A stretch of 64,000 nucleotides of DNA from an uncultured Draconibacterium sp. (GTDB taxonomy: Bacteria > Bacteroidota > Bacteroidia > Bacteroidales > Prolixibacteraceae): the NCBI RefSeq assembly GCF_963676815.1, contig NZ_OY781365.1, forward strand, positions 5,676,501-5,740,500, given 5' to 3'. Below are positions 25,692 to 34,642 of this stretch, one piece after another. Position numbers and translations under genes: made by a program. A model generated the notes under the pieces. It ran no database searches. It saw nothing but the letters and a program-made list of their open reading frames with translations, and had not been told where the DNA came from. Position 1 is the stretch's first letter; each line of letters begins with the position of its first letter.

Positions 25692-28073
25692 CTAAATATG
25701 ATTTTCACCTTCGTTTAATGAAATACGTTCACCATTCCAAACAAAAATCCCCGAAAGACCAGTTGGAAGCACTATGGTTCCGGAGATTTTCTTGTTCTTC
25801 GTTTGCTTTAAGCTCACCTTAATTTCACCAAATTTATGTGGCATTGTGCCATCAATCCATTCCAAATTACCTAAATGCGGTTCAATGCGTACGGTATTAA
25901 ATCCGGGAGTTCCGGGTTCAATGCCACAAACCAGTGAAAAGAAATAATAGGCAGGTGACGCGCTCCACGCATGACAGTCTGATCTGGTAGGATCGGCTTT
26001 TTCAGGAAAGGTTGTCAGTCCGTTATCAATTAGTTCTTTTAGCGGGGTTAATGTTGATAGGTAGCTATCAGCCAGACCCGCTTTTTTAAGCGCTTCCACA
26101 AGATAAAAATCAAAATAGTACGAGCATTGGGCAATGCTTTTATCACTAAGAATTCGCCGCAGGAGTTCTTTTTGCATCCCGGGATCGAAGGTATTGGTTA
26201 ATACGGCGAATACATTGGCATGCTGACTAAATTTATCCTTATCAGGGGTATCAGCCAACAGTTGTTTTTCATCATCCCAACAATTTGATAGTATTGCATT
26301 TCGGGTAATTCCGGCTTTTTGCTCCCACTGTTTTTTTACCCCCGGCATACCGAATTCGTCAAATATGTCCATTGCCTTTTGAATGGTGTACACATACTGT
26401 AAACCTATAATCGACGAATACTTTTTTGAACTGGTGAGCGGCGGATAACCCGTTTGCCATTCATCAACCCAATCAACAAAAAGCCAGCTTTCCAACCTTC
26501 CCAGCATTCCATTGCTCTCCGTCCGTTCATCGTACCAATTTAGAATATCCAAAATGGCCGGGATCATTTTTTGAATAAACTGGTCATCCTGGCAGTGCAT
26601 CATATAATCGTGAACCATTGTTATCCACACCAGTGAGAAGGTACCAATTATTTGTGTCGTGCTGCTGGGGTAGCGCGACTGAGTGAGTCCGAACGGTAAA
26701 CGCGAATCATAATAATCCTGTATGGCGTCTTTCCAGAGCAAAGTGTCGCCTGAATTGTAGGCTGTAATCAATCCCTGAATACGTGTATCTCCGGTGTATT
26801 GAAGTTGTTCATAATAGGGACAGTCGAAGAAAGTTTCGCCTGCACATAAGCGTTGGGTACGCCAGGCCACATCAAAAATATCGCTAAAATCCGGATTGTC
26901 GCATTCAAATTTCGACTTCAGTTCAAGTGGGTATGCTGTAAATTCACTACTAAAATGCTCCAAAACCAATGGTTCACTTTCTGTGGTTATTTCCAATTCC
27001 ACATAGCGGAAACACCTCCACCAAAGTGGTTCAAAGAATCGATTGTCTCCCCCATCCACTTCTACAATGTCAAAATTACCCCATATAACTTTGCCCTCCA
27101 CAACATCACGATTGCCTTTTGAAAAAGTAGGTTCACCATCTTCCGGATAGAAAAGACTTTCGGCATAGGTAATTTTAATGGTGCTGTTATCGCCTTTGCT
27201 GTATATTAATTGTGGGTAAGCATTTGTAAGGCACCCCTGATCCAGTAATATCTTCACTGAACTGTTCGCCGGAATTTCAACAGACGTATTACCATTTATC
27301 AGCACATCAACATTTTCAATTCCTTCAGTTCTTCTAACTGTTGCAAATGTCTGTTGTTTTGCTTCCATCATCGGTATCGATCGGGGAAACAGCATCCGTT
27401 TTTCAAATCTGCCCGTTTGAGCCAGGCTTTTTAAAGTTGCCCCATTATTCCCCTCCTTCGCTTGTAACCAGGATAAATATTCACCGGATGTTTCCCAATT
27501 CCAAGGATGCAAACTCCCAGAGAATTTTTCGCCGGGACCGGAAGCATAATACCTTTTAAGGTGATTTATACTGTAAAACGAATAAGCTTTATCTATTGTA
27601 ACCCTCCAGCTTTGATCCGTATTAATGGCTTTTTCTTTTTCGGTGTTTCCCTGTATGATCAAACCCGTTACGTATGACATTTGAGCCGTAGGTTTTAGCT
27701 CTGCCATATTCCAAACTTTTGCAGCTATATGGTTCTCTCCTTCTTTTAAATAAGGCGAAATATCAAGCGTTTCAAAAAACCACCGGTTTAAATCGCCACG
27801 AGCCGGTCCTCGGGCAACAACATTGTCGTTTATGTATAAAACGTATCGGTTATCGGCTGAGACATTGATTACATAACTATGGGGACTTACATCAAGTGTT
27901 ACAACTTTTTTAAACAAATACACGCCTTCTTCCTCACCGGTAATATCGGGATGAGTAATCCACTTCGCGGTCCATTTTTCTTTTAATAAATCAGGATTTA
28001 CTGTTACTAAATTTTGGGCACTTAACGTTAACCCAAGAAATATTAATCCAAAAATTAGAATTGGTTTATTCAT
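25692..28073 (-). CDS. GH78-like alpha-L-rhamnosidase with variant active-site motif
   Basis: This 793-residue exported protein (signal peptide ending LSAQ) has the bacterial rhamnosidase layout: N-terminal jelly-roll domains (WTAKWITHPD opening), an (alpha/alpha)6 barrel from about residue 390, and a C-terminal beta-sandwich (RIEPHLGNLEW). The catalytic-region motif is DCPYYEQLQYTGDTR near residue 415 instead of the DCPxRExxGWxGDA seen in the other GH78 proteins here. The acidic residue is kept (Glu of YYEQ) but the surroundings differ, so it is a distinct subgroup whose specificity may not be plain rhamnose. It is the last gene of block B, 102 bases after the GH106-like gene, and shares its C-terminal style with the truncated gene at 63024. 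Confidence 0.88.
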   Translation of the reverse strand: MNKPILIFGLIFLGLTLSAQNLVTVNPDLLKEKWTAKWITHPDITGEEEGVYLFKKVVTLDVSPHSYVINVSADNRYVLYINDNVVARGPARGDLNRWFFETLDISPYLKEGENHIAAKVWNMAELKPTAQMSYVTGLIIQGNTEKEKAINTDQSWRVTIDKAYSFYSINHLKRYYASGPGEKFSGSLHPWNWETSGEYLSWLQAKEGNNGATLKSLAQTGRFEKRMLFPRSIPMMEAKQQTFATVRRTEGIENVDVLINGNTSVEIPANSSVKILLDQGCLTNAYPQLIYSKGDNSTIKITYAESLFYPEDGEPTFSKGNRDVVEGKVIWGNFDIVEVDGGDNRFFEPLWWRCFRYVELEITTESEPLVLEHFSSEFTAYPLELKSKFECDNPDFSDIFDVAWRTQRLCAGETFFDCPYYEQLQYTGDTRIQGLITAYNSGDTLLWKDAIQDYYDSRLPFGLTQSRYPSSTTQIIGTFSLVWITMVHDYMMHCQDDQFIQKMIPAILDILNWYDERTESNGMLGRLESWLFVDWVDEWQTGYPPLTSSKKYSSIIGLQYVYTIQKAMDIFDEFGMPGVKKQWEQKAGITRNAILSNCWDDEKQLLADTPDKDKFSQHANVFAVLTNTFDPGMQKELLRRILSDKSIAQCSYYFDFYLVEALKKAGLADSYLSTLTPLKELIDNGLTTFPEKADPTRSDCHAWSASPAYYFFSLVCGIEPGTPGFNTVRIEPHLGNLEWIDGTMPHKFGEIKVSLKQTKNKKISGTIVLPTGLSGIFVWNGERISLNEGENHI

Positions 28074-28175
28074 AATCAGATTGGTTTATTCGTTTTAATA
28101 ACTTCATCAAAGACAATATCGCAATAGTACAACTATTAGACTATGCATCAAATCAATACACACTCGCTGCCTCCA

Positions 28176-31007
28176 TTAAATTCTTGTTTTTAATAAGCTC
28201 ACTTCTGAGCTTAGCCCCATCTGCTCCGGTTCTTTCAAATTAATCCATCGTTTTGCTGCACTGTTTTCGGTTAACGAATTGGCATAATTTGCCAGGGTAG
28301 TGGTGTACTTTATTTGCAGCTTATTTTCGCCTTTTCTCAATAAATTCTCAGGAATAGCATACAAATGCCGGCCCCACCAGCGTGTACCCAATTCAACTCC
28401 GTTGATTTTTGCCTCGGTAATTTGCTTTTCGATTCCAAGGTCCAAAAAGCTCCAATCAGAATCTTCCAATTCTACACTGGTTTCATAATTAACCTGCCCG
28501 GCAAAAGTTGCAATTCGCTGGTCGGTGTTGTTACCAAACTCAAACAACTTGTTACTTTCCACCTCAAATTCTACTCCTTTAAAAGGTATGAATTTAATTT
28601 TCCAATCACCGTCAACGACAACAAGCGATTTTTCGTCGGGATATTTGATTAAAGCTGCCTCTCCATCCTTGCTTTCGTTTAATACAACCAGCATTGATTC
28701 AAGGGGCTGCAGCCTGATAGTAATGACTCCCGGTTCAGAAACTGGCATCAAATACCGTTCAGCTGATTGTGGATTCCAGCGCCAAACTGTTTTCGATTTA
28801 TTATCAAAAGTTGCCTTAAACACCTGTTCTTTGTTTTCGTCCTGGTTGGAGAAAAAGAAAATTTCGTCGCTATTGCTTTGATGTTTCAATACATACAGCT
28901 TTTCATCCTCCTTATCAATGGAAATACCCACCCTCAGCTTAAACTTATCCTTAACACTTGATGTCCAGCGCGTAACCGACTCGGCATTTTCAGGAGCATC
29001 CTGCACAACAACATTTTCCAAAGCCGAAGTTTTATGCATCAAAGCCTGAACCTCGCGGTGCCCTTTGTCTTTTTCGAAATACGTTGGTGTTTCCGATGGC
29101 AGTTGGTCGACAAAAAGAAAATTTACGCCTTGTTTGGCCAGTTCATAAATAGCCTTTGCAGTCTCCGGCATAATTGCTTTTGCGCCCGATACAATTACCA
29201 GCTTATATTCAGCCTTTTCACTTTTCAGTTTGGGCCCCCGGGCAGTTGCTCTTTGCAATACTCCTTCGTTAATGTAATCAGCAGCTATACCAACTCGGCT
29301 GAATCCTTCCCATAAATCATGGTTATACCAGGGATTCATATAAAATGGCGTTCGCATAAGTCCCCATTCTTTCCAAATGTCGGCTTCCGGCGTTAAAATA
29401 GCTACATCGGTAACCGGTGTTGTATTTTGGAATAAAGCAGATAAACGGGCGTTATACGCACTCCAAAGTTTAAAATACGGCCACCATGTATTTTGGTCGC
29501 TAAAGTAAGCGCCATAACGTACCCATCCCGGGAAGCCAGCTTCGGGCGGTGAATAATTATATCCGTGCAAGACAGAATGATTAATACCCGAAATAAAATT
29601 AAAATCATCGTATTTTTTGATCGTCTCGAGCGTGGCACGAAATACGCCATTGGTGTTTGTCATTGTTTCGCTGCTAACCACTTTTGCCCCGCTTAGGTGG
29701 GCTCCTGACGATGTGTACTTATTCCATATCCAGAAACCATGCGATTTGGCATTTGGCGAATAAATCCAGTTGTTACTTTCCGGTATATCAACCATTCGGT
29801 ACCCATCGAGCATGCCCATTAACCAGGGCATTCCATATGCCTGGTAGCGGCTTTTCATGCCATGCTCGTTTGCCCATTTATGAAATGTTGCTGTAAACCT
29901 TTCAAGAAATAATTCAACAAGTGTTTTGTTAAAATCGTACCGAATTCTTTTGATATTGTCATTAAATTCTTCGGAATAGTTCAATTCATCGGTAAAGCCC
30001 TTGTACGGGTGATAATAAACTAGCGGGATGAATGGTTTCAAATCGTAGCCCCTTCTTTTTTCAAATTCTTCAAAAAAGTCATCGGTTATATTGGCTCCCG
30101 ATAATTCTATACTGTCGCAAAATAATGAACGAATGTGGTCTCCCATTTTGCCCCCCAGTTCAGGTTCCAGAGCATTAGCCAGTTTATCCATGTAGGCCCG
30201 AACATCATCGGCATCGTAATGGTCTACCACCGGTCCTTTCGATCCCGGGGCACCATGCATTACGGTTCGGTAGGCACGTTGTTTGGTTCCAATATAAAGA
30301 TCGTGTTTCCCCTTTGGCACCTCAATTTCAATTGTTCCATCGTCGTTAACATTCGCCATCAAATCAATCAGGTTTGCTTCGCTGCTTGCGCCGTGTGGAA
30401 TTAATTGCAGGAAAAAAAGTTCGGCATCCGGGGCATCCGGATTTTTATGAGAATTGTCGTTACCCGGTAATTGCCATTCTTCCTTCACATTTAATGAAAT
30501 AGTTTGCGGGCCATCAAATTCCATTTTGCGGATTCCGACACCTTGTAAGAACTGGTCTTCTTTTAAAAACTCTCCACCAAAAGGCCAGCCCGACCCCATA
30601 ATCAGGTCTACAATCATATCGCGTTGTTTGGCCATTTCAATGGTACCTTTTACACGTTGGTTCCATTCGGGGCTCAGCCAGTCGTAACACTCGCAATCAA
30701 CCGGGTCTCCACCATCTGGTTTGGCAATCGGATTTATTTCAACACCCCCGATTCCGGCAGCCTGCATCACATTGAGTTCCCGCTCCAGTTCGTCCGGTTC
30801 GATACAGTCGCCATTCCACCACCAGCGCACAAAAGGTTTGGCACCAGCCGGTGGATTTTGGAAAAGTTGAAACAAGTCTTCACTTGCCAAAGTAGTATTA
30901 CCGACCTGAATATTTTTTTGAGCCCATTGACATGCACCTAATGGCAATAAAACGCTACTGCCGCCGGCGATTATCGAGCTCTGAATAAATTTTCTTCTGT
31001 TAAGCAT
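28176..31007 (-). CDS. Divergent GH106-like glycoside hydrolase with Tat-lipoprotein signal
   Basis: This 943-residue protein aligns by eye with the GH106 family over its core. It has WWWNGDCIEPDELEREL at the start, SGWPFGG, then CDSIELSG near residue 296 and FEKRRGYDLKPF, VSSETMTN and a late galactose-binding-like domain. It differs from the four other GH106 proteins here. The segment matching DSYEMG reads DSIELSG, the common GEFW block is replaced by DIPESNNW, and the C-terminal SGLLGPV signature is missing. The N-terminus MLNRRKFIQSS has a twin-arginine pattern followed by a possible lipobox (LGAC), so it may be exported folded. It lies 102 bases after the peroxiredoxin-like gene. The fold assignment is fairly safe; the substrate is not known. 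Confidence 0.82.
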   Translation of the reverse strand: MLNRRKFIQSSIIAGGSSVLLPLGACQWAQKNIQVGNTTLASEDLFQLFQNPPAGAKPFVRWWWNGDCIEPDELERELNVMQAAGIGGVEINPIAKPDGGDPVDCECYDWLSPEWNQRVKGTIEMAKQRDMIVDLIMGSGWPFGGEFLKEDQFLQGVGIRKMEFDGPQTISLNVKEEWQLPGNDNSHKNPDAPDAELFFLQLIPHGASSEANLIDLMANVNDDGTIEIEVPKGKHDLYIGTKQRAYRTVMHGAPGSKGPVVDHYDADDVRAYMDKLANALEPELGGKMGDHIRSLFCDSIELSGANITDDFFEEFEKRRGYDLKPFIPLVYYHPYKGFTDELNYSEEFNDNIKRIRYDFNKTLVELFLERFTATFHKWANEHGMKSRYQAYGMPWLMGMLDGYRMVDIPESNNWIYSPNAKSHGFWIWNKYTSSGAHLSGAKVVSSETMTNTNGVFRATLETIKKYDDFNFISGINHSVLHGYNYSPPEAGFPGWVRYGAYFSDQNTWWPYFKLWSAYNARLSALFQNTTPVTDVAILTPEADIWKEWGLMRTPFYMNPWYNHDLWEGFSRVGIAADYINEGVLQRATARGPKLKSEKAEYKLVIVSGAKAIMPETAKAIYELAKQGVNFLFVDQLPSETPTYFEKDKGHREVQALMHKTSALENVVVQDAPENAESVTRWTSSVKDKFKLRVGISIDKEDEKLYVLKHQSNSDEIFFFSNQDENKEQVFKATFDNKSKTVWRWNPQSAERYLMPVSEPGVITIRLQPLESMLVVLNESKDGEAALIKYPDEKSLVVVDGDWKIKFIPFKGVEFEVESNKLFEFGNNTDQRIATFAGQVNYETSVELEDSDWSFLDLGIEKQITEAKINGVELGTRWWGRHLYAIPENLLRKGENKLQIKYTTTLANYANSLTENSAAKRWINLKEPEQMGLSSEVSLLKTRI

Positions 31008-31108
31008 GATATTATTGGTTTAAACGATTTTTACATACAAATTATTAGTAGATAAATGGATGATGAACCATTAATAACTTCGGTCTACGAAGCGGTAAGA
31101 TTTTCAAT

Positions 31109-31675
31109 TTACTTCATTTCCGAAAGAACTTTCAAAATCGCCATTGGCTGCATCCGCTGAGTGTAATCAGGCTCTATATGACCGGCTATTATTTTCTGAT
31201 GTTTATCAATAATGAAGGTTGCCGGTACAGGTAACGTTTTTGAACCATCTCCATTTAATAGCGTTAAATCACGACGTTTGTGATAGTCCTCTCCTGGATC
31301 AAACTGAAGATTATACAATTTTATAACTTCCTGATTTTCATCGCTAAGAACATCATAACCAAGTTCATTTTTTTGCGTTATGGTAAGCGCATCATCAGGT
31401 TTTTGCGGGCTTATTGCCAATAAGGTGGCACCATAAGACTTTATCTCAGGCAAATGCTTTTGTATCTCCCGAAGATCCATGTTGCATATCGGGCACCATT
31501 CACCCCTATAAAACTTTAGAATTACTATTCCGGATTCAAGTATTTTTGACAGTGAAATATTTTTTCCAAAGGCATTAGGCAAATTAAAATCAGGTGCTGT
31601 ATCACCAATTTTTATCCCTTTTACCAGCCTGGCATTGTTTACAACTAATTTTTGAAAGTCCTCCAGATGTTCCAT
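31109..31675 (-). CDS. Peroxiredoxin-like (AhpC/TSA) protein
   Basis: This 188-residue protein has a thioredoxin-fold peroxiredoxin domain: IGDTAPDFNLPNAFGK at the start, and FYRGEWCPICNMDL with Cys61 and Cys64, the usual redox centre of PRX-like proteins. PATFIIDKHQKII follows later. The frame is open for a further 42 codons, but that extension overlaps the upstream GH106 gene and has no similarity to the family; the ATG at 31675 leaves 17 bases after the GH106 stop and is used. No signal peptide is seen, so it is probably cytoplasmic. Family members reduce peroxides or other thiol substrates. Its position inside a row of rhamnosidase genes is unusual; it may protect against oxidative stress or be a chance insertion. 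Confidence 0.88.
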   Translation of the reverse strand: MEHLEDFQKLVVNNARLVKGIKIGDTAPDFNLPNAFGKNISLSKILESGIVILKFYRGEWCPICNMDLREIQKHLPEIKSYGATLLAISPQKPDDALTITQKNELGYDVLSDENQEVIKLYNLQFDPGEDYHKRRDLTLLNGDGSKTLPVPATFIIDKHQKIIAGHIEPDYTQRMQPMAILKVLSEMK

Positions 31676-31692
31676 ATTTGATAATTTTATAA

Positions 31693-34587
31693 TTACTGAT
31701 TCCCGTTTCCCGGATTGTTTTGTATTTGTACAGGCCCGATTAAACCGGAAGGCAATAGATGCGTTGCACTTGTGAATTTGCGAATATTTGTTTTTGTACA
31801 TCGTTTATCCTCAGGTAAAAATTCATCACCTATCAAGCGGTTAGGCCAAAGGTTTATTATATCTATTTCCAGCTGGTTTCCTTTGTCCTTCAATACTGAA
31901 GAAATATTCACCTTAAAAGGTTTGGTCCATAACACACCCAGGTTTTGTCCATTTAACCGAACCTCTGCCACCTCATGTACTTTTCCCAGATCGATAAAAT
32001 ATGCTAAACTATCCATCTGCCAGTCGGTTGGCATATCAAATGTTTTAAGGTACGTTGCTTTGCCTGAATAGTATTTTATTCCATCGTTTCTGTTTTGTGA
32101 CCAGTCAGTTAACTTTTCGAAAGTGGTTGACTGCGGCCCGCCCCACTGTGGATTAAAATGAACTTCCCAGGAGTCTTCAAGTTGATGAACGGTTTGATAA
32201 TTGGACCAGTTTTGCTGCGCATTTATTTCGCTAACCGGTTCGCGAAATACAATAAAGTACGAACCGCAGGGATCAAATTCAATGGGAATTATCGTTCTTC
32301 CGTTTTCCTGTTTAAAGTTGGTTAGCTTTCGAGTGTCGCCCGTTACGGGATTCCATAGTTCCGGCTGTTTACCGCTTACCCTAAAAGTACATTCAACTTT
32401 TTCAACGGGTTGCCATTTGCTGCATACATAGTAAATATCGTCGTGCTCATTTTCTCTGTGAATAAAGTCAATCACACCATGCTTGCTCACACCAGTAACT
32501 TCAAAATCGGGCAGCACATCTTCTTGTTGCAGCACTTCACGAATGGTAGTATTCCAAACAAAACGCCCTTTACCAATTTTGTATACACCCTCATTTTGCT
32601 TACTCCAAATGCGTTCAACTATTTCTTTATATTCGGCAACATTATCCGCGTTTCCTAAGAATGATTTGGGAGCCTTACCAACAATTGTTGCTCCCTGTTC
32701 TGCCAGTTCAACCAGTTTTTGCAGCGCTTTGTACGATACCGGTGCTATTGAATCGAGAGCTAACACCGAATAGCTCATTCCATCGGGCAAAACCAATTTT
32801 CCATTTTCTACACTTAGTCGCGTTAAAAGTACTTCTTCGTTGCACTTATCGTAATCGTAACCTTTCCCCAAACTAGGCGGAGGATTTTTCAAGCCATCTT
32901 CCCATACACCGGCATCTCCGCTGGTGCGCATTCCGTGCCCATTATAAAACAGTACATCGGCAACAAATAATCCTTGTTGCAGCATATACGAACAACGCGA
33001 CAGATAATCGACAAATGGAGCAGATTGTTCCCACCAGGTGATGGTTCTGTCGAAATGTGTTCCGGCACTATGGGTCATTCCCGGAACATCGCTTACCAAT
33101 GGTCGGTGCGAAAAGGTGTGAAAACAAATCCAGTTTAAACCATCGCAAAACGCCTGGTCGGCTGCGGCTTTCATCATAAATGGTGACTCCTCCCAGTTGG
33201 GGCCTACCGAGGTAAACGATTCGGCAAAAACCCGATTAATACCGTAAATATGCGCAGCAGTTGCCGCCTCGCGTACAAGGAAACGTCCTGATGGTTTTTC
33301 GCGGTGTGGCGAGGGCATCCAGAATTCGCCCATGGCCACATCGCAACGGCTGACACACTTCAGCAAATCGGCCTGAAACTGATGAGGGCCGGCAGCTTCA
33401 GCGTACGAATGCAAGCCATGTTCGTGCGCCACATCGCGTTGATGCTCATAATGGTGCTCCGATATTAAATCGCTGATAGTTAATTTAAAATCGTTTAAAA
33501 AGCGTTCGCTTGCTTCAGTAGAATTAATGTTTGTTCCGACCAAAGCCGGTAAAAAACTGATGATGTCGTACCCACGTCGTTTTTCAAACTCATCAACAAA
33601 ATGTTTTGTCCAGTTTGGATCACCGGCTTCCCAGCTATCGCACTCCACATAAGTAAACGCCAGACGCTCTTCGGGACTCATTTCGCTTAACAATAAACCG
33701 GCGGTGTTTTTCCAGTGTAAATCAAAAACTTCTTTGCTCAAATGGTCGATATAAAACACACCATTCAGATTTCTGCCTGTTGGTCGATAGCCAAAACGAA
33801 GAATGCGCCAGTCGCCAGTCGGAGCATCCCATCTCAAATTTCCATCTGTATCAAGTTTATCGCTTAAATCGGTAACTTCTTTTTGCTGTACTGTTTCTTT
33901 TACGGGGATGGCCAAAACGGCTATATCCGTATAGCTGGAATGCTGCGCATCTTTTACGGTTTGGTTTTCCCCCTGCCTTTTTGTTTGAACCGGTTTTGAT
34001 GGTTTATTAATTTTCAACTTTAACGTTCTTCCACCAGTAACAATTGTATCGCCCCAAACCACTTCCTGCTGGCCATATTCCGGGGTCACCCATGGAGCTG
34101 CACAACCTGCGGGGCCTATAAAAACGCCAAAATCGAGTCCAAGTCGTCCGGCTTCCTTCGATGCAAACCGTACCTTATCGCGCCAGGGTTTCGACCACAT
34201 TTTCATTTTTTCTTTTGGCTGCTCCAAAGTGCCACCTTCATATTCATCGGTAAACTCATATCGGATTTCAGTGGTGTCAATGATCGTTTTCTTTTTCCAC
34301 TTATTGGGACCAAAGGGTGCAACTCCCCCATCCAACACCATGCATCCCGAAAGGCCTTTTGCTTTCATTTCTTCCAGATCGAGCGTGATAGCTTCTTGCG
34401 TAGTTGGTGTTTGTAACCACCACCACCAGGCCTGAGGGCGAACTTCGTGGGGCGGATTTTTAAAATGAGCTTCCCACTCTTTTTCGATACTATTTGTGTT
34501 TGGTTCCTGGTCGGCTCTATCCTGAGATTTACATCCCCAAACAAGCAAGGCCGTAAGGCAAACACTTATAAATAAAACATGCTTCAT
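31693..34587 (-). CDS. GH106 alpha-L-rhamnosidase, lipoprotein (block B, second copy)
   Basis: This enzyme of about 964 residues belongs to GH106. The start MKHVLF... gives a lipoprotein signal (LLVWGC). Family blocks are QAWWWWLQTPTTQEAI, FIGPAGCAAPW, DSWEAGDPNW near residue 317 (a variant of DSYEMG that keeps the Glu), MGEFWMPS, FAESFTS and SGLIGPVQI at the end. Alternative starts are an ATG at 34629 and a TTG at 34656 that overlaps the previous gene; both give long, polar leaders before the signal. It lacks the beta-sandwich insertion present in the copies at 2830 and 8657. It probably acts on a different rhamnosyl linkage from its neighbours. Confidence 0.92.
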   Translation of the reverse strand: MKHVLFISVCLTALLVWGCKSQDRADQEPNTNSIEKEWEAHFKNPPHEVRPQAWWWWLQTPTTQEAITLDLEEMKAKGLSGCMVLDGGVAPFGPNKWKKKTIIDTTEIRYEFTDEYEGGTLEQPKEKMKMWSKPWRDKVRFASKEAGRLGLDFGVFIGPAGCAAPWVTPEYGQQEVVWGDTIVTGGRTLKLKINKPSKPVQTKRQGENQTVKDAQHSSYTDIAVLAIPVKETVQQKEVTDLSDKLDTDGNLRWDAPTGDWRILRFGYRPTGRNLNGVFYIDHLSKEVFDLHWKNTAGLLLSEMSPEERLAFTYVECDSWEAGDPNWTKHFVDEFEKRRGYDIISFLPALVGTNINSTEASERFLNDFKLTISDLISEHHYEHQRDVAHEHGLHSYAEAAGPHQFQADLLKCVSRCDVAMGEFWMPSPHREKPSGRFLVREAATAAHIYGINRVFAESFTSVGPNWEESPFMMKAAADQAFCDGLNWICFHTFSHRPLVSDVPGMTHSAGTHFDRTITWWEQSAPFVDYLSRCSYMLQQGLFVADVLFYNGHGMRTSGDAGVWEDGLKNPPPSLGKGYDYDKCNEEVLLTRLSVENGKLVLPDGMSYSVLALDSIAPVSYKALQKLVELAEQGATIVGKAPKSFLGNADNVAEYKEIVERIWSKQNEGVYKIGKGRFVWNTTIREVLQQEDVLPDFEVTGVSKHGVIDFIHRENEHDDIYYVCSKWQPVEKVECTFRVSGKQPELWNPVTGDTRKLTNFKQENGRTIIPIEFDPCGSYFIVFREPVSEINAQQNWSNYQTVHQLEDSWEVHFNPQWGGPQSTTFEKLTDWSQNRNDGIKYYSGKATYLKTFDMPTDWQMDSLAYFIDLGKVHEVAEVRLNGQNLGVLWTKPFKVNISSVLKDKGNQLEIDIINLWPNRLIGDEFLPEDKRCTKTNIRKFTSATHLLPSGLIGPVQIQNNPGNGNQ

Positions 34588-34642
34588 ATTTGACCCTATT
34601 TTATACCCAAAAGACTTCTCATTCTTCATTAAACGAGTATTG

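Noticed and set aside
28099..28145. Possible fourth operator copy before the variant GH78 gene (GCAATAGTACA-ACTATT)
   Set aside because: The GC-to-ACTATT spacing of 11 fits, but there is no GTGCT block and no TCAG end, and the expected -7 box would fall inside the coding region.
29402..29650. Many open frames of 60-170 codons on the strand opposite the large enzymes
   Set aside because: They lie wholly inside well-supported genes, lack recognisable domains, and read as shadows of the coding frames.
31078..31092. CTTCG-CGAAG stem after the peroxiredoxin-like gene
   Set aside because: Only five base pairs, with no T-run after it; too weak to call a terminator.
31676..31801. 42-codon N-terminal extension of the peroxiredoxin-like frame
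   Set aside because: It overlaps the end of the GH106 gene by over 100 bases and has no similarity to the family; the ATG at 31675 is a natural start.
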